Assembly (NCBI GenBank): GCA_021234155.1
Contig: JAJEKV010000033.1
Coordinates: forward strand, 14,083,422 to 14,147,421
Source of the DNA: Isoetes taiwanensis
Lineage: Eukaryota; Streptophyta; Lycopodiopsida; Isoetales; Isoetaceae
Direction: 5' to 3'
DNA: 64,000 nt
Shown: positions 11,663-24,282 of the stretch, piece by piece
Layout: every line of letters starts with the position of its first letter
Numbering within the stretch: position 1 is the stretch's first letter
Position numbers and translations under genes: made by a program
The notes under the pieces: generated by a model
What the model was told of the DNA's origin: nothing
Database searches by the model: none
The model's input: only the letters and a program-made list of their open reading frames with translations

Positions 11663-12625
11663 TCACCTACTTCTTAAGTCCAAGGTACATGATTATGCAT
11701 GTTATATATATCTATACAAATTATGCATGATACTTGTATGTGTACATGATACTTGTACATGCCCAATAATGGTGCTACAATCTACACCAATAATTCACAT
11801 CAATAATTTTACGACTATAAGAGCAGCTCCATTCGGTGGTGAACTAGTCATTCATCTGCCATGGCTTATTTGCCTAATTGTCCAGATCACATCGAGACCA
11901 TTACTTGCTCCATGAGCTACATGTTAACCACCTAGTGGTTAACATTGTGCATGCACATGTTAGGTGTCAGTGGTGGCAGACTGACACTTGGCATGCTTAG
12001 GTTAACTTAAGTGTATGGCTTAGATTAGTTAGATATACGGCTCAGATTTGCGGTCTACACTATATTAGACCGGAGCCTCTTCAGATGTACTCAGGTTTAT
12101 CTCAAATTTGGAGAGCCTCACTTGGCACGTTTCCCTCATTCTTTTGTGCATATTTCTTTGTCTTGTTCTTGTTTTGTGATCATGAGCATGGCAGCTTTGT
12201 AGCATCCGGCAGTCATGGACTGCTGCTGCAGGGTGTATGCCAAGAACTCAAACTAACACTACAATGATCTTGTTGGATGCGCACTAAGAGGTGTTCTCCT
12301 TGATTCCTACCTGAAATCCAAAGCTAATTACCTATGAGCTGAATGGGATCACCTTAGCAGGTGTTGATGAGTGAATCCTTGACTATGCCATCAATAATGT
12401 GTGCACCTATTAAAGATGTAAAGATGTATAAGTACCTATTTAAGATGTATGGATGTATAAGCATAATGAATAGCATCTGATTTATCGAACGCGGATAACT
12501 TGTTCAAGTGTTCTCATTGCCTTCAGTTGCCTCTGTAGCCAATAATTCTTGTAGGTAGATCCCCACACTATTAGGGATCACCAGTGACGATTCAAAATTA
12601 GTCCCACATAACCCAACATGTACAG

Positions 12626-12778
12626 AAAATCGCTCAGGCCATGAAAATTGATGTGCCAGATGTGAGCGGCTATACAGAGATGGACACCTCACAGGCAATA
12701 GAAATTGGGAGAGAGCATATTCTGCGAATAGCTAAAGAACTTGGTGTGACACTTGATTCTGTATCAGAAACTCAATGA
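12626..12778 (+). pseudogene. Isolated C-terminal exon of an unidentified protein
   Basis: A well-formed reading frame of 50 codons plus TGA (12776-12778) starts right after a good acceptor (ATGTACAG, ending 12625). It reads KIAQAMKIDVPDVSGYTEMD and then TSQAIEIGREHILRIAKELG, ending VTLDSVSETQ. The composition and helix-like pattern look like real coding sequence, and the length fits a last exon. No matching upstream exon was found within several kb, so it is probably a stranded gene fragment. I do not recognise the family. Confidence 0.45.
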
Positions 12779-14169
12779 CTTTATCGCTCGAGCGATCTTG
12801 TATACCTGATATAACATATGATAAATAGAAATGACCATCTTGAATACTCAATTTTGTTTGCCATTTGTTAATGAGATCTATGCTTTCGTGGTCGAGAAGA
12901 TCGCCGTGGTGATCCTTTTCAACATATTTTTATTATAATAATGTACTTGTATTATTAATGTGAATATTATTTGCGACTTTTATCCTTCTTTAATTTTTGA
13001 AATAGTTAAGGAAATTACTCTTTAATTGCCAAAAAGTTTCGCCTTCGCGATTCTCACAATCATTCTAGCATCTTCTTCGCATTTGTTTTTAGTCAAGCAA
13101 GAACATGGGAAAGTCACCTTGAATGCAAATTCACACACACTATAATTCTCTGGCGTAATTCCTAGGATAAAACGCCAATTTTTGCTTCAACATGACCATA
13201 TTTTGCATTGTGTATGTCTCGTTAAAAAATTTCTAATCATGGTATAATGATCACAGGATCCTCCCTCATGTGAAAGATTTTGCACCTTTCTAGCCTATTT
13301 TTGTCCTTTTGCCCTAAACCAGTTTTTATCTCCTTCTCTACAGTTCTTGTTATAAATTAATCCATTTTCGATCAGCAAGATATGGCGCAAAGCAAGCAAA
13401 CTGTAAAAAGGTTAGGAGCCCCACACTGCATTTGAACATTGAGCGGCTTGGCAGGGGAGAGGGGAGGGGGGGAGGGAGACGAATCCCTAAAGATTTATGT
13501 CCAAGATGAGGTAGCGACCTAAGCAGAAGAAGGGGAACCAGAGAGAAAAAGGAAGGTATCGGGGAAAGGAAAAATGGCGGAAGAAGTGGAGCCAAAAGAA
13601 GCTGATCATGAGCAAAGAATCAAAAGGCGGGAAGATCGTCCTGCGGAGACCCTTGTGATTTATGATATGGAACAGGCAGCAGCATAGCAAAGCCCAGGTG
13701 AAATAAGAGGAGGCAGAGGCGGTTCAAGTGATGGACTACCATACCCTATATGTCCCAAGTTAAGGAAATCAACAAAAGCATATACGATAGGCGAAAAACA
13801 CTTAAACTTACACGATATAATATGAAAAGAAGAGGGAGTAGTACAATGTTTATCTACACTGATAGAAGCTATACAACTTCTGGTATTGTCATCGAAATGT
13901 TCTAAGATATATTAGAGTTGGAACTGAGACCCCCACCTCCTCGACCGGATTTGCCAAAGAGAGCTCATCACGGTCACAACTCTAAGTAAACACGAGTTTT
14001 CCCAGGGATTAGGCACTTTTAGCAATGCACGAACTTTTTAATCCAGCAAGCATCCGTCGAAAGGTTAGTTTGGATTGTCGTTCAAGTTACTCTAGATCAT
14101 CCTTTCAGCGATTTTCTAAGTTATTCCTCCTTTTCCAGTACCACTCCATACCACAATCGCTAGCTATGC
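12779..14169. other. No gene supported
   Basis: AT-rich and low-complexity DNA. It contains a purine-rich block at 13450-13640 whose complementary strand gives Pro/Leu/Phe-rich open frames typical of composition rather than coding. Confidence 0.4.
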
Positions 14170-15080
14170 CCACAATATAATTTCTCAAATGGTACAATGG
14201 ATCAGATCACATAACAGTAGCACCCATCGAGAGAGCCTTCCAAGTCTTCAATCACACCTTCGACCTCTATGCCACCTTGTCTAGTACCAACTTCTATGAC
14301 AACATCCTAGCCGAATATCATGATCGAGTGCAAGATCATGAAATGAGGCTACTGGATAGAACTAGTTGGTGGGTCTCTCTTAGTGTTTTGCAAGCTAGCA
14401 TTAGCAACATAAAACTCTCTAAGCATATCTAATGAACTAAGATCAGCTGAATGCCAGACTATATGACTTATAGATACCTGAACCGTAGATACCTCTCAGC
14501 AACAACCGCTTTAGCGATCTTTATGCACTACAAGGCTGTCAACCAGCTAGATCAGCCATCCTTAAAACCTCTTGATCTGGCACCCTTCGAGACCAGCAGG
14601 ATTTTCATCCAGGAGCTCGACATGTACGAATATTTAATGGAGGGTACATCAACATGACACTTGCACCTACAGGAAGATTTTGAGCAGAAAATTGAAGCAC
14701 CTTTAGCAGAGCATCTGATGAGACATGCCTCAAGAAGGAAATAAGTTCCTCTTCTGGCTACACAACCCCGGGGGAATGATAAGTTGACTCTTATCATCAT
14801 TGAGGATGAGAAATATCTTTTTGAAAATGACATTTTGCAACCTCCCTATTGCATCAAGGACTCTGCATCGACGAACTCCTCTCGCTACTCTGCGACGAGC
14901 AAAATGACTTCATTGACTACTCGCATCAAGAGTTTCCATGGCAAGTAGCCGAACGTCATTCTTGTGCAGGAGATTTATTGTCAGACGTCGACGCCTTCAG
15001 CAATATCAAAAGCTCTTTAACAGTAGTCTATAATATCGAAAGAGGACTTCCAGGCAATCTAAGCTCGACTCCTTAGGAAC
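14170..15080 (+). pseudogene. Unrecognised coding-like relic
   Basis: Several plus-strand frames in succession read like decayed protein. VAPIERAFQVFNHTFDLYAT, followed by a stretch ending HDRVQDHEMRLLDRTSWWVS, occupies about 14210-14430. MPDYMTYRYLNRRYLSATTA lies at 14451-14657. MHQGLCIDELLSLLCDEQND lies at 14849-15076. Stops and frame changes separate them. The composition suggests an old gag-like or other element protein, but I cannot name the family. Confidence 0.3.
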
Positions 15081-15443
15081 AGGAGCACAAAGCCCACAAC
15101 TAGATCACCAAAACAGCAACCACCATCACGCCGGAAAGAAGGGCACATCATTCTCAAAAGTGCCTTGACCATGCATTGGGATTACGATGATCTCTCTTGG
15201 TACTTGATATCAGAGGTAGGTCAGCTCAGAGGACGGGAACAAATTTAAGAGAGTGGAGCTCACAGAAGGCAATATCACTGAGGTATTATGTATCAACATT
15301 CACCTAAGGTTAGATAAGTGGTATTACATAAGGATTAATACCCCAAAGCATGAGAAAGCAGTAACCCAACATCATTTGACCCAAGGTCCTATGACTAGAT
15401 TACAAGGTGTGAGCTCAGCTTCAAAACACCTGATATATATTTT

Positions 15444-16424
15444 TTACATTTTGGTGACTACCTTAGTCATAGAGGTCGGTGAAAGTGGTGAAAAAACCCG
15501 AATTTTCAATCCGAGAAAAAATAACTTTCCCCTACTCCTCCGCATTGCTACTTTCAGGGGCTGATGACATATATCTGTGTTGGTGTCCCGCAATCTTTGT
15601 TGCGTATCGTACCTGTTATCATGTTCATTTAGAATCTGTTTCACTGCCTTGGCTGCGTCCTCTGTTGCGGCTACCTCTCTCGTTGCTTTTCCTACTGAAG
15701 TCCCCCATTTTACTTTGTTCCATTTCTTTCTTATTGCTTCATATGTTGGACACCTGTTCCATACATGTTCCTCGTCTTCGATCTCTTGCATGTCACAAAG
15801 CTGCCATAATCTGTCCTCTTTTCTCACTATCAGCTGCTGCCATCTTCCTTGTTCAATCTATAACTTATGGTTACTTGTTTTAAATCTGCACAATGTGATT
15901 CTCGTTGTCTTTGACTGGTTACTATCTGTGTATAAGTCATGTCCGATACTCTTCTCCGGATTCATCATTTCTAGATACATTCCTAGTTTTATATCCGGTT
16001 GTTTTTCTATCCATACTTGACGTAACTTTTTTTGTAGGTTCTCCTTGTCCCCAATTAGCAGCTTATTTTCCACTTCCTTCCAAAGGTCACATCCCAGCCT
16101 ATCTGCACATATGATAAGTTCAGGCACCCACCCTCCTTTGCCTTCTCTGGCCTTTCCGATCGAAGTCTCTATCGCCTGCCTTACTAGCTTCTCCTTTTCC
16201 CTGTACGCCATATTTCTGCCCAAATACTCTATTGTCTTGTTGAAGCCCACCACTTTAAATGGCATTATCCCTGTCTCATAAACCGCTATCGTCGCCGACA
16301 TTAATTTCTTCATCCCTAGTTCCCTGCATTGGAAGTGCTTTATTAGGCCATCCCCTTTATTCCACTTCCCCGCTGTAGTGCTTCCTCCCCACACTTCTAT
16401 TCCATACAACATATATGGGGCCAC
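15444..16424 (-). mobile_element. LINE ORF2 C-terminal relic
   Basis: On the minus strand two overlapping frames give the region C-terminal to a LINE reverse transcriptase. 16424-15858 carries the thumb/connection segment (YMLYGIEVWGGS, IEYLGRNMAYREKEKLVRQA). 15827-15444 carries the terminal Cys/His motif (LCDMQEIEDEEHVWNRCPTY). A frameshift lies near 15850. The RT core is absent. It resembles the lineage of the element at 1-1612 rather than the zf-RVT type. Confidence 0.75.
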
Positions 16425-16722
16425 AGTTATATTATTATTTTTTTAATTGAAGAATTACTATTATATAAAAAAGAAGAGTACATGGGGGGCCTTAAACAAA
16501 AGGCAATAGATAGAATCCAAAATTAGCTTGTTATAAGGAGGCTAGACCCCACCCGAAAAAAGCTTTTTAGGGGGAGCTTCAACCCTTGAAATAGACAAAA
16601 TAAGATATATATAAAAGGAAGGAAGTCAGAAGTAGCTGATAGATTCAATTCATACCCATCTTCCTGTTTTCTTTATCCTTTCGACCAATTCCCTTACTGA
16701 GCATGATGAAGTGGCAGTAATA

Positions 16723-17330
16723 ATAGAATAGAATAGAATAGTTTTTTTAACGTCCACGGAGACCAATAGGTCATGGGACCCATACAATGGGCTAGTACAA
16801 TCATTACTACTAGGATTAAAAAACCCCTGCCTCGAAAGGTTTTCAAGGGAAAAACCTTTGCAGTAATGATGATACTAGACAAACAGAGATAATGACTACT
16901 GGGGGCTCAGTAATTGCAGACATTTATCTAGAACCTCAAGTATGTATAATGTCAAGTCATGCACAGATGGTGCTCTGAGAAGTTGTGGAAGCGTGGAATA
17001 GAATGCTAAGGTCAAAAAATGATTCCGGACTATCTCAAAAGCAGGGCAACTCAGAAGAGTATGGCTTTCATCTTCAATAACCTGTAACTGGCAACAGGCA
17101 CATAGTCTCGCTTCTCGCGGCAATTGCGGCCGCTCCCATCTACCTGTCTCAATCCGTAACCTGTGGGACCCTGTGCAAATTGATGCAATAGCTACAAGCT
17201 TTTTCCTGGACAATGAAGCAAGCAAATAAGCTTGGGGCCCTGGTGCCAAGGTGGGACAATTACAGAATTGGGCCAGTGCAGGATTAATTCTTCCAGATTG
17301 GTCAATGGCATCACATAAGATGCCTCTTCG
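16723..17330 (-). mobile_element. LINE 3' end: ORF2 C-terminus, 3' UTR and (TATTC)n tail
   Basis: On the minus strand an ORF2 C-terminus (17249-16896) ends with the Cys/His motif CACCQLQVIEDESHTLLSCP. A ~150-base 3' UTR follows, containing GGGGTTTTTT and the end block GGTCTCCGTGGACGTTAAAA. It closes in a TATTC microsatellite (plus strand GAATA repeats, 16723-16742). The same end block occurs at 21160. Coding similarity upstream of 17249 continues in another frame to about 17330, so this copy is 5'-truncated. Confidence 0.7.
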
Positions 17331-17344
17331 AGCATCAAAGTTCT

Positions 17345-18420
17345 GTATACAGGAGCAATCACAATTGCATTGATCTCCATGAGGAACATTGTAAGTTGGG
17401 CCAAATTGGTCTACCCATTAGATTGATTCTTTCCCACCTCAGCGGCTTGATCAGCACCAAGATGTTACTTGAAAAGCACAATTCAAGATTAATGAGATAG
17501 GAAAACCTCATTAATCCACAAAATATCATATTCTGTCTGTTTGATAATTGCATGGAGTGTTAGACAGATTAGGCATATTAAACTTTTCAAAAGCGAGTTC
17601 TAACACCCATTCTGACCAAATACAATGCTTAAAGAGATGGTTTTCATCTTCTGGACCCTGCACACATCTATCACAAATGTTAGTGTAAGCCATGCCAATT
17701 CTGTATATTTTAGAATTAGTGGCCAAGGCTTTCTGGCAAAGTTGCCATATGAAGGCCTTGATCTTTGGATTGATTGGAGATTGCCACATGAATATGAGAT
17801 TAACAACGCATCTGTCCTCATCAATTCCCCACTTGTTATGAATAGTGAGAGTATAAGAGAGAGTGAGGAATCTGTAAGCCTTTTTTACTTTGTACCCAGC
17901 AATACCATTAACGTGGCATTGAGTTTGCTCTTCTTCAATGTGCCTTGCACAGATAGTATTCTTTATAATATTATATAGGATAGCATGCTCCCTTTCAAGA
18001 TGGTTCAAGGCCGAGTCCTGAAAATCTATAAAAACATTGTTTTTAAATAGATGATCAATATGAATGATACCAAGATCCATCCATTGCCTGCACTGATGAG
18101 GGAAATGAATAGCAAGGCAAGTGTGAGGATCATTAAGAAGAAGAGAGGGATTCCAAATATGGGTTGATCTCTGGAGAGACCCTCTTTCCAAGAATACATT
18201 CCCTTAACTGTATTCCAAGCCCTTAACCACTAATATTGTTAGGAATAGAAAAAACAAAGTAGAGACTGTAAGGGAGAGACATTCTTACATTTCTCCAACC
18301 AAAGGGATGACACTTAAGGATACAATGCTTGATAAGACCAGAAACAGGGTAATTGATAAGATTATGGCCAGCCCTGTAAATAAACTTAGCAGCTAAAGCC
18401 ACCATTTGTTTGACCATTGC
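17345..18420 (-). mobile_element. L1-type LINE relic with zf-RVT domain
   Basis: On the minus strand 18191-17526 encodes the zinc-binding domain that follows the RT in plant L1-type LINEs: SPINPKIKAFIWQLCQKALA, then ICDRCVQGPEDENHLFKHC. Upstream sequence to about 18420 has pre-zf-RVT similarity (VALAAKFIYRAGHNLI, CHPFGWRNV). Frame breaks lie near 18200 and 17520. The RT itself is gone. Confidence 0.7.
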
Positions 18421-18494
18421 AACGACAACTACAAAAAAAACCATTAGAATAGAAATATGGCCTTCAAACCAACTAAGCAGTTCAAACCACCCAA

Positions 18495-18591
18495 AATATA
18501 CCATTTTAAATACAATACAATACAAGAATTATAGTTCCAACCATTGCAAGAATACCCTCCCGCAATATGAAATGAATTGTGCAAAGTTTAT
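18495..18591 (+). repeat. Dispersed repeat, copy 1
   Basis: The block CCATTGCAAGAATACCCTCC with its continuation (to CAAAGTTTAT) at 18541-18591 recurs at 19979-20030. The preceding TACAATACAATACAA stretch is also shared. See copy 2. Confidence 0.6.
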
Positions 18592-18749
18592 ACATCATTC
18601 TTCATTCATATATCTCGCAATGTGTATATATAAAATGCCATTGTGGGCTTTCACGCTTTGGAAAGGCAAGCATTTTATAAAATGTAAAATGGACTTTTAT
18701 TGAAATTACATGCATGCTCTGAAGTATTAAATCTACATGATTGAAAATA

Positions 18750-18841
18750 AGATGTAATTTAGTAGTGAATTCAATAAACGTCCTTTTACACGATCTAAAA
18801 AAAGTGTAATTTGGTAGTAAATTCAACAAATGTCCTTTTAC
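18750..18841 (+). repeat. ~50-bp tandem duplication
   Basis: GTAATTTAGTAGTGAATTCA, continuing to CGTCCTTTTACA, is followed directly by a near copy beginning GTAATTTGGTAGTAAATTCA. There are two units of about 48-50 bases. Confidence 0.65.
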
Positions 18842-19949
18842 ATATTTATTAACGGTTTCACAGATCCTTCATAACATTGTTGCACATTTCTTAAAAAGCA
18901 CGTGTTGCTCAAACTTAATAAAATTGCATAAATGCCCGACAACATTATTAGTCTATTTTAAAGTTAGAAGACTGACATCCTTAAAAAATATTCTAGCTGA
19001 AGTACTTTAGGACATGTAAAAGCAAATTATACAACCTGAGATTGATGACGTAATATGGAATAACTAAAGGGGAAAAGAAAAAGAAATGGTAGACCTATAT
19101 AGACAATGTACACTGTCAAAATCCAGGTTTATTCCATCTTTATGGGTTAATGTTCAGCTTTTATTGTCGGCCACTGATCTGTGAAATATTCCTTTTATTG
19201 TACCAAATCGGTGGCCATAAAGAGTTTCCAGGATAATTGACATAAAAGTTTTAATGGTGTAATCGAACTCTATAGTTGGAAATATTTAGTACATTATTCA
19301 CATCAGATTATTACATAGACAATGGTTCAAAGAGGAAAAATGTCGCGTGAACAGCTCTGTCGTGAACTGGAACAAACCAAAACACCAGGCCCGGGCAGTG
19401 ATCCACATCTATGGCCCGCGATTTTCTGCCCTCATGATGCAGCCACCCAGAAAGCATATGCCTCCAAAACATCTCTGACATCCAAAACATGGCATAACAA
19501 CCTCAGTCTGTTTGAAGCCTGCGAACAAATCAAGCTGGAGGAATCCATCGCAAAAATCCTGACAATAAAATTCCTCTAGCCAAAGACAGTCGTGTGAGCA
19601 TCTGCTGCTCCTTTCCTTTATGTATCTGCATGTATTGATACTTGTAAGTGCCTGCATGAACCATTTAGAAAAGAATAAAAAAGAAATGTCAGAGGATCAT
19701 ATTTTAGCCTCTCTATTAATGTTGCATCTGTTGTAGCAAGCACTTTGGTATCTGATGCCGCCCTCTCAAAATTATGTGAGGTTCAAAACCCGACCCTTTC
19801 GGCATACAAGTGCAACTGTCTGCCCTTATCCAGCCTCTAAAAATAACATCCATCTTTCTTTTTTAGAACCCTTTCAAAAAAAAAAAGGCCATCCAAAACA
19901 CACAAAAATAGAAATTTGACATTAAAAAGCTTGGCAGAAAATACGAATT

Positions 19950-20030
19950 TAGATACAATACGATACAACATACTCACAACCATTGCGAGAATACCCTCTC
20001 GCAACACGAAACAAATTGTGCAAAGTTTAT
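19950..20030 (+). repeat. Dispersed repeat, copy 2
   Basis: Matches 18495-18591 with about a dozen substitutions. The two copies are direct and about 1.4 kb apart, so they could be decayed ends of one element or a local duplication. Confidence 0.6.
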
Positions 20031-21137
20031 TGGTGCTGGAGATTGCAAATTGAAATAGAAGTCCTTATATACTAAGAACTAAATGATCTCTATCTAAGGA
20101 TTTAAATTTATATCTTCTTGATCTATTCTTACTAATTTGATCCCTCTAAAAGCAAAAGAGCCTTATAAAGTAGCCCTTGAATATCTATATGGCGAACTCT
20201 TTTTATTGCAGGAAATATAGGTTGCAGAAAACATAGATACGAATTTATGAGGTCAGGTGACTTGGAATAAGCAGTGCAAACTGAGCCTATTCTACCTGAT
20301 CAATCCATTTCATTTTGCCAAAATGGATCTCCTCACATCAGGTCTAACTAAAAACTGACAATCCATCTTTTTAGCCTGAATGGATCTTTGATTAAACTCT
20401 TCTTGTATCTACATTGGACGAATCTATTTCTATTTAAGCTAATTCAAAGACTGAACAATGTAAACTGCATCGTTTATAAGTCCATAGTTTCTAGTTGCTG
20501 GTAATTGGAGTTTGTTGGTAAGTAATTGTGGATATATATTGAGGATGAGAGGAATCTGTTAAAAGTTTATGAAGTGTTTAGTATCTCGAGAGACATTGTG
20601 GTTCAAATTTATGATTGTATTGTTCCTTCTGATGATTGATCATGCGATTAATATTGTGCAATATTATGTTGGTGCCATAATTATTTGATATTAATGGATG
20701 ATATTGAAAATTTTAGATTGATGTCTAAAATTTTGTGCACTAGTTGATGCTACTGGTTGAGGTTGGTGCTTCAATAAAAGTCCATCACTTTTTCTTAAGT
20801 CTTACCCATTCTTTGAATTTTGAAACTTAATTACTTTTTAGTTAGTACAACTTAAGATCTTGTTAATCGTATTCCAACTCTGTAGATCAATTCAATCCTT
20901 TCTGTATCTTAACTTAAATCCTTAGCCACAACAAACAAATAGTTATCATAATCCTAAACTTTGAATTTTAAAATGGACTGAATTGGTGCTCATGAACAAA
21001 TGGATTGAGTTCGTACTAAGGGGTGCTTAATTTATGGTTTACGGATACAACTGAGGTCAGTTGCTTCTAAAAAGGGAAGAATTGATTTGAATATGATAGC
21101 TCATGTGTGTGGTCTTGGACGTTAGTTTTTTCCTTTG
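20031..21137. other. No gene seen
   Basis: AT-rich non-coding DNA with no open frame of note and no terminal motifs that I can assign. Confidence 0.4.
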
Positions 21138-21320
21138 GAGGAAGGAAGGAAGGAAGGAAGTATATTTTAACGTCCACGGAGACCAACTGGCCTATGAGAT
21201 GGTTTTACAATATAGCGGAAAGTTTCCAAACACAAAATAAAACCACAGAAACCCTGTACAATGTGTCTCTACCACTGGGATGAAAAAACCCCCCGTGTGG
21301 GGGAAGGGGATTGTGGAGGA
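21138..21320 (-). mobile_element. LINE/SINE 3' end with (CTTC)n tail
   Basis: The minus strand reads a GGGGGGTTTTTTCATCCCAG block, about 100 bases of UTR, then GGTCTCCGTGGACGTTAAAA, TATA and a CTTC microsatellite (plus strand GAAG repeats, 21138-21160). The end block is the same as at 16747-16765, but no coding part is left here. Confidence 0.6.
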
Positions 21321-22659
21321 AGCAGTTCATGTATCACAATTGTTGCATGCGGTTGCAATGATATAAACTTTAAAGTGTGTGTAATAGACTAAGCAATTGA
21401 TCTTTGGATAGAGGGCTTTTTAGTTGCTATACGTCGTGGCATGATTGTTGCCCATGGAGGGGACATGAAATTTAACTACAGGCCCTACATTAGTATTAGT
21501 ATAGCGTAAGAGATGTTCTACAATCTCAAACCTATGAATTTAAATCTAGATGTTCTACAATGTGAAGCTTAAAAATTTAAATCTATGACGCATGACTGGC
21601 ATCATGTAGATCCTTAATTTATTTTTTCTATACACAAAGCATTTGCAGTTTGCTTGAATAGAATTTACTTAATTGGTATCATCCAAACATATTCCCTTGT
21701 AAATTCAATATTTGGGGGTATTTTTTACGAAGTTGTCAAAGCACCTGATAAGGAGATGCTTTAAATAATTTAATTACATTTTCCAATGAAGATCCTTGTC
21801 TTATCAATTCTATATGTAAAACATTGTAAGTATTTTTATATAAAGATTGTCAATGAAGGTCCTTGCCTTAGTCAATTTTATATGTCAAACGTTGGAGTTC
21901 TTCCACATACAACATTATATGCTAGTATGATGATGCACATTCCAAAGATTTCAACTCATTCTATCTTATTTTGGATTTGAACCATTTTTAACTTATTGGA
22001 CATGTTTACATGCATGCAGGCAAAATGCTGGAGCCAATTCAAGTGCTAAAATAGGTCTATATGATTTTTGTTTGACCTGAAGGTTCACAATTATAATTGG
22101 TTTATTGTTTTATGTAAAATGAGGTGGTCTTTACCAGCTTTAACTACTTGTCCTCCCAATGTTCACCTTATTAAAGTTCGCTCCCATTACTCCATTTAAA
22201 TAAAGTTGGCAAATTAGAACCAGCATACAATGGGGTCCATTGGCCTTGCGTAGTGTTTTATTTCATAATTTGACAAGTTTCTAGCAAACTATAATCCATC
22301 ATAGTAGTTGTGGCTTCACCCTCTTCATACTGATGCAATAACAAGGAACACCCATCGTATACAATGATCTACATAAGCGAAGGACGTTTTAGTCACCTAG
22401 CCAATATTATAGGCATATGATGCCACACCTCTTACCATTAGTTCTCTTGTTAACGTGTCGTTTGGATATCATTAGCATCCTTTGCTTTCTGCTAAATGCT
22501 TGATAGTTCTTGTAACTATTGTTGACAGAAGTATGGCAACAATCTTCTATGTTGCAATTGAACTTGTAATTTTAAGTATCTTTATTGATATATGTGTTTT
22601 GTTTTGGAAGGATGGTGTTAAATATTTTAATCACACATTGAATGGAAGCAGTTGCGAAT
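21321..22659. other. No gene seen
   Basis: AT-rich non-coding DNA. A short near-duplication, ATGAAGATCCTTGTCTTATC and AATGAAGGTCCTTGCCTTAG, lies at about 21786 and 21852. Confidence 0.4.
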
Positions 22660-23307
22660 AAAAAACCATATGATATGTGATGTATGTATTATGGTGGTTC
22701 ATGAATGCAAACAGCAATGACATGACAGATAGACAGTTTGAATTCTACAGGGAATGCTATTACTATCACAGAGGTAGAGCTGACTGCTATGGCACTTTGA
22801 TTCACCTATATTCTACATGCAACTCCAACATAGTAGACTGGGAAAAAAATTTCACTCCAATACTGTCCCCCCAGTTTCGAGATCACTTCCATTTCATTGA
22901 CACTTATAACTTCTAATCCCCTGTTTTCTTTCATACTTAGCTCTTTTGGCAGATCTGTGGCTCAATGGATCTACATAAAAGGTTTCGGCGTCATCAGGAA
23001 GGAAGATTACTGCTTCTACGTTTTCAGAAGAATCTGCAAATCTTGGTAGCTGTAAAGCAATCTAAGCTACTTAGACGATCTCCTATTCTTCTAAAGTTTT
23101 TCAGTTTATTGGACCATTTGGATCTTATCCATAGACTATTATAACATTGCTATTTCTTGCTATTATTCTCATATTTTGTATGGGCTTATCAATAAGTCCA
23201 ACTGCTTCTAGGATATGCTGCTGACATCATCTGTCATGCATATTAACTATTTTGTTTCTTATTTTCCATAATTAATGATTAAAAAGCTTCATTCCCTCAA
23301 AAAAAAA
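22660..23307 (+). mobile_element. 5'-truncated LINE tail carrying a conserved 3' ORF
   Basis: A plus-strand ORF (first ATG 22680, stop 22916, 78 aa) contains DMTDRQFEFYRECYYYHRGR followed by ADCYGTL. This aligns in frame with the ORF at 40418-40849 in the 3' part of the LINE at 33370-41260. Codon differences in the shared segment are mostly at third positions. About 380 bases of UTR follow, ending in TAATTAATG...CCCTC plus a short A run (23297-23307), which resembles the end of that LINE (TAATTAATGG...CCTTC plus A16). I read it as the 3' end of a related, 5'-truncated LINE copy. The function of the ORF is unknown. Confidence 0.55.
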
Positions 23308-23585
23308 GGGGGGGAGGGGTATAGTGTAATATTTCCTATCTATATAAAATTTGTAGGTGCTCGTAACTTACAAGGGCAAGGTAGCAATTTAATAGTGCAT
23401 CTTTATTTCCAAGACCACCTCATGAAATGCCAAATAATGTGTTCACGTTGGAATGATGAATGGTGATGGGATGGTTATATTATGCATAGGCAAGAGTTTC
23501 CAAAGCTACGATGTTGATGAGTTAGGGCCACTTTGACTCCCTTACTTATCATTTTGGGTAGTGATATTTGATTGCATAGGGATAA

Positions 23586-23762
23586 GTTCAGCAAATTGAA
23601 GTAGTGTTATATTTGACCTCAACGCAACACATAAGCAAGCTGTACTTGAAAACGATGAGTTATTGTTGACAATGTTCAACAAACTGAAGTAGTGCTATAT
23701 TTGACTGCAACGCAACACATAACTAAGTTGTACTTGGAAACAATGAGTTATTGTTGACAATG
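23586..23762 (+). repeat. 88-bp tandem duplication
   Basis: Two units (23586-23673 and 23674-23761) share GTTCARCAAAYTGAAGTAGT through GTTATTGTTGACAATGT with about ten differences. No coding sense. Confidence 0.75.
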
Positions 23763-24105
23763 TATGTAAAAGTACAAATTCTCGAAGGGCTTTTTCATTT
23801 CGCAATAGACTAAATACTTTATACTCAAAAACATCGTGTTCTTAAGTGCATAGATCACATCAGTTGTTATTAATGAATGCAATCATTGTGCTTTAACAAT
23901 CCAAATTATCATGTCGAATCAAACGCATGATTGCCATATTTTTCGTCAACTGTCAACTGCTTTGACAGCAGTACACTGTTACAACGTTGAAGCATAGCAC
24001 AACCATTTGACATTTCGCAACCATTTAAGCTCAACGTCACAATCTTGGGTGGATGCAATGTGAACAATTTCTTTATGTTATCAATGTGTAGAAGGAAAGG
24101 ATCAA

Positions 24106-24282
24106 ATGCTATAATAGAATAATTTTGGCTACGAAATTGGCAAAAACTATGGCACGTTGATCAAAATAGCCACGACATTTCAGTGTTCACCAAACTGAGT
24201 AGTAGGGTCAAACGCTACAACTGAATAACTTTGGCTACAAAAGTGGTAAACACCATGGGACATTGATCAAAATCTATTGTAA
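24106..24282 (+). repeat. ~100-bp tandem duplication
   Basis: The block GRGTCAAAYGCTAYAAYWGAATAA...TTGATCAAAAT starts at about 24106 and again at about 24207. The copies are diverged. Confidence 0.6.

Noticed and set aside
13350-13690. Pro/Leu/Phe-rich minus-strand open frames
   Set aside because: They come from a purine-rich plus-strand block; low-complexity composition, not coding.
14849-15076. Possible endogenous pararetrovirus remnant
   Set aside because: No coat zinc finger, protease, RT or movement-protein motif is visible. The relic is left unassigned.
19322-19579. 85-codon plus-strand ORF with dense charged residues, and an overlapping minus-strand frame with many Cys
   Set aside because: No recognised motif, no splice or gene context, and both strands are open. 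Probably an eroded repeat.
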